A stretch of 35,429 nt of DNA, taken from positions 1 through 35,429 of the forward strand of contig JAIPMN010000318.1 of assembly GCA_020650975.1 (NCBI GenBank). The letters are read 5' to 3'. Shown here one piece after another: positions 34,255-35,429 of this stretch. Every line of letters starts with the position of its first letter. Positions within the stretch are counted from its first letter, which is position 1. The stretch is from Apostichopus californicus. Its lineage: Eukaryota; Echinodermata; Holothuroidea; Aspidochirotida; Stichopodidae. A program made the translations under genes and the position numbers. The notes under the pieces are model-generated. The model searched no databases. It worked only from the letters and a program-made list of their open reading frames with translations, and was not told where the DNA came from.

Positions 34255-35429
34255 ATTTTTATTCTTTACTTATTCAAACAGACTGTTTGTATGGAGTTAG
34301 TGTTAAATCATGATAACTTTTCAAACAGACTGTGTGTATGGAGTTAGGGTTAAATCATGGTAACTTTTCAAACAGCACTGTGTGTATAGAGTTAAACCAT
34401 GGTAACTTTTCAAACAGACTGTGTGTGTGGAGTTAGGGTTAAACCATGGTAACTTTTCAAACAGACTGAGTGTATGGAGTTAGATCATGGTAACTTTTCA
34501 AACAGACTCTATGTATAGAGTTAGGGTTAAATCATGGTAACTTTTCAAACAGACTGTGTGTATGGAGTTAGATCATGGTAACTTTTCAAACAGACTCTAT
34601 GTATAAAGTTAGGGTTAAATCATGGTAACTTTTCAAACAGACTGTGTGTATGGAGTTAGGGTTAAATCATGGTAACTTTTCAAACAGACTGTGTGTATGG
34701 AGTTAGGGTGAAATCATGGTAACTTTTCAAACAGACTGTGTGTATGGAGTTAGATCATGGTAACTTTTCAAACAGACTCTATGTATAATGTTAGGGTTAA
34801 ATCATGGTAACTTTTCAAACAGACTGTGTGTATGGAGTTAGATCATGGTAACTTTTCAAACAGACTCTATGTATAGAGTTAGGGTTAAATCATGGTAACT
34901 TTTCAAACAGACTGTGTGTATGGAGTTAGGGTTAAATCATGGTAACTTTTCAAACAGACTGTGTGTATGGAGTTAGATCATGGTAACTTTTCAAACAGAC
35001 TCTATGTATAAAGTTAGGGTTAAATCATGGTAACTTTTCAAACAGACTGTGTGTATGGAGTTAGGGTGAAATCATGGTAACTTTTCAAACAGACTGTGTG
35101 TATGGAGTTAGATCATGGTAACTTTTCAAACAGACTCTATGTATAATGTTAGGGTTAAATCATGATAACTTTTCAAACAGACTGTGTGTATGGAGTTAGA
35201 TCATGGTAACTTTTCAAACAGACTCTATGTATAGAGTTAGGGTTAAATCATGGTAACTTTTCAAACAGACTGTGTGCATGGAGTTAGGGTTAAATCATGG
35301 TAACTTTTCAAACAGACTGTGTGTATGGAGTTAGATCATGGTAACTTTTCAAACAGACTCTATGTATAGAGTTAGGGTTAAATCATGGTAACTTTTCAAA
35401 CAGACTGTGTGTATGGAGTTAGGGTTAAA
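34255..35429. repeat. 41/47-bp minisatellite with higher-order structure, open at right edge
   Basis: The unit is tcaaacagactgtgtgtatg then gagttagggttaaatcatgg then taacttt (47 bp). A 41-bp form lacks gggtta, and a variant reads ctatgtata. Variants recur in a fixed order. Continues past the window end. Confidence 0.95.

Noticed and set aside
34255-35429. Chromosome end or interstitial telomere tract
   Set aside because: TTAGGG occurs only once per 47-bp monomer and never as consecutive hexamers.

Overview
This window is animal nuclear DNA: AT-rich, intron-dominated, with small GT-AG exons, tandem arrays and degraded transposons. The only host gene I can support is on the minus strand. I assembled 19 consecutive internal exons between 33161 and 1307. 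They total 2816 nt (about 938 residues), keep one reading frame across all 18 junctions, and encode the middle of a complement C3/C4/C5-type thioester protein. The 5' exons (signal peptide, MG1, MG2) lie beyond the right edge. The 3' exons (rest of TED, second half of CUB, MG8, C345C) lie beyond the left edge.

Reading right to left, the exons give MG3 (33161-31747), MG4 (31747-30137), MG5 (28660-24293), the first half of MG6 (18875-18714), the linker with its two cysteines (14789-13132), an RRRR beta/alpha processing site (13159-13148), an anaphylatoxin-like region and acidic alpha-prime N-terminus (11260-10924), the rest of MG6 and MG7 (9620-9037), the start of CUB (7912-6688), and TED with the GCGEQ thioester (5657-5643) and catalytic His (1321-1319). 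The linker, the tetrabasic site and the beta-alpha cysteine pair place the protein with complement C3/C4/C5 rather than A2M or CD109. The most interesting protein feature is the anaphylatoxin: it lacks both cysteines of one of the three canonical disulfides and has a loop about 15 residues longer than in human C3a.

The introns carry four large tandem arrays: 75-bp units at 1-1250, 60-bp units at 1631-2172, 37-bp units at about 11330-12476, and 41/47-bp units at 34255-35429 with a higher-order period. They also hold a decayed, 5'-truncated CR1/Jockey-type LINE (3336-5445, plus strand), two probable TIR DNA transposons (15556-18414 and 22757-24078), a 164-bp palindromic MITE (7380-7543), and many copies of an interspersed family with inverted ends and internal repeats rich in TGACCT words. 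A triplication beside one exon (29887-30161) has copied a real splice donor twice into its own intron.

A C3 with a furin-type site, combined with long repeat-filled introns, suggests an invertebrate, most likely a marine deuterostome such as an echinoderm. This is inference; I cannot fix the species. No RNA gene, CRISPR array, promoter or terminator could be supported.
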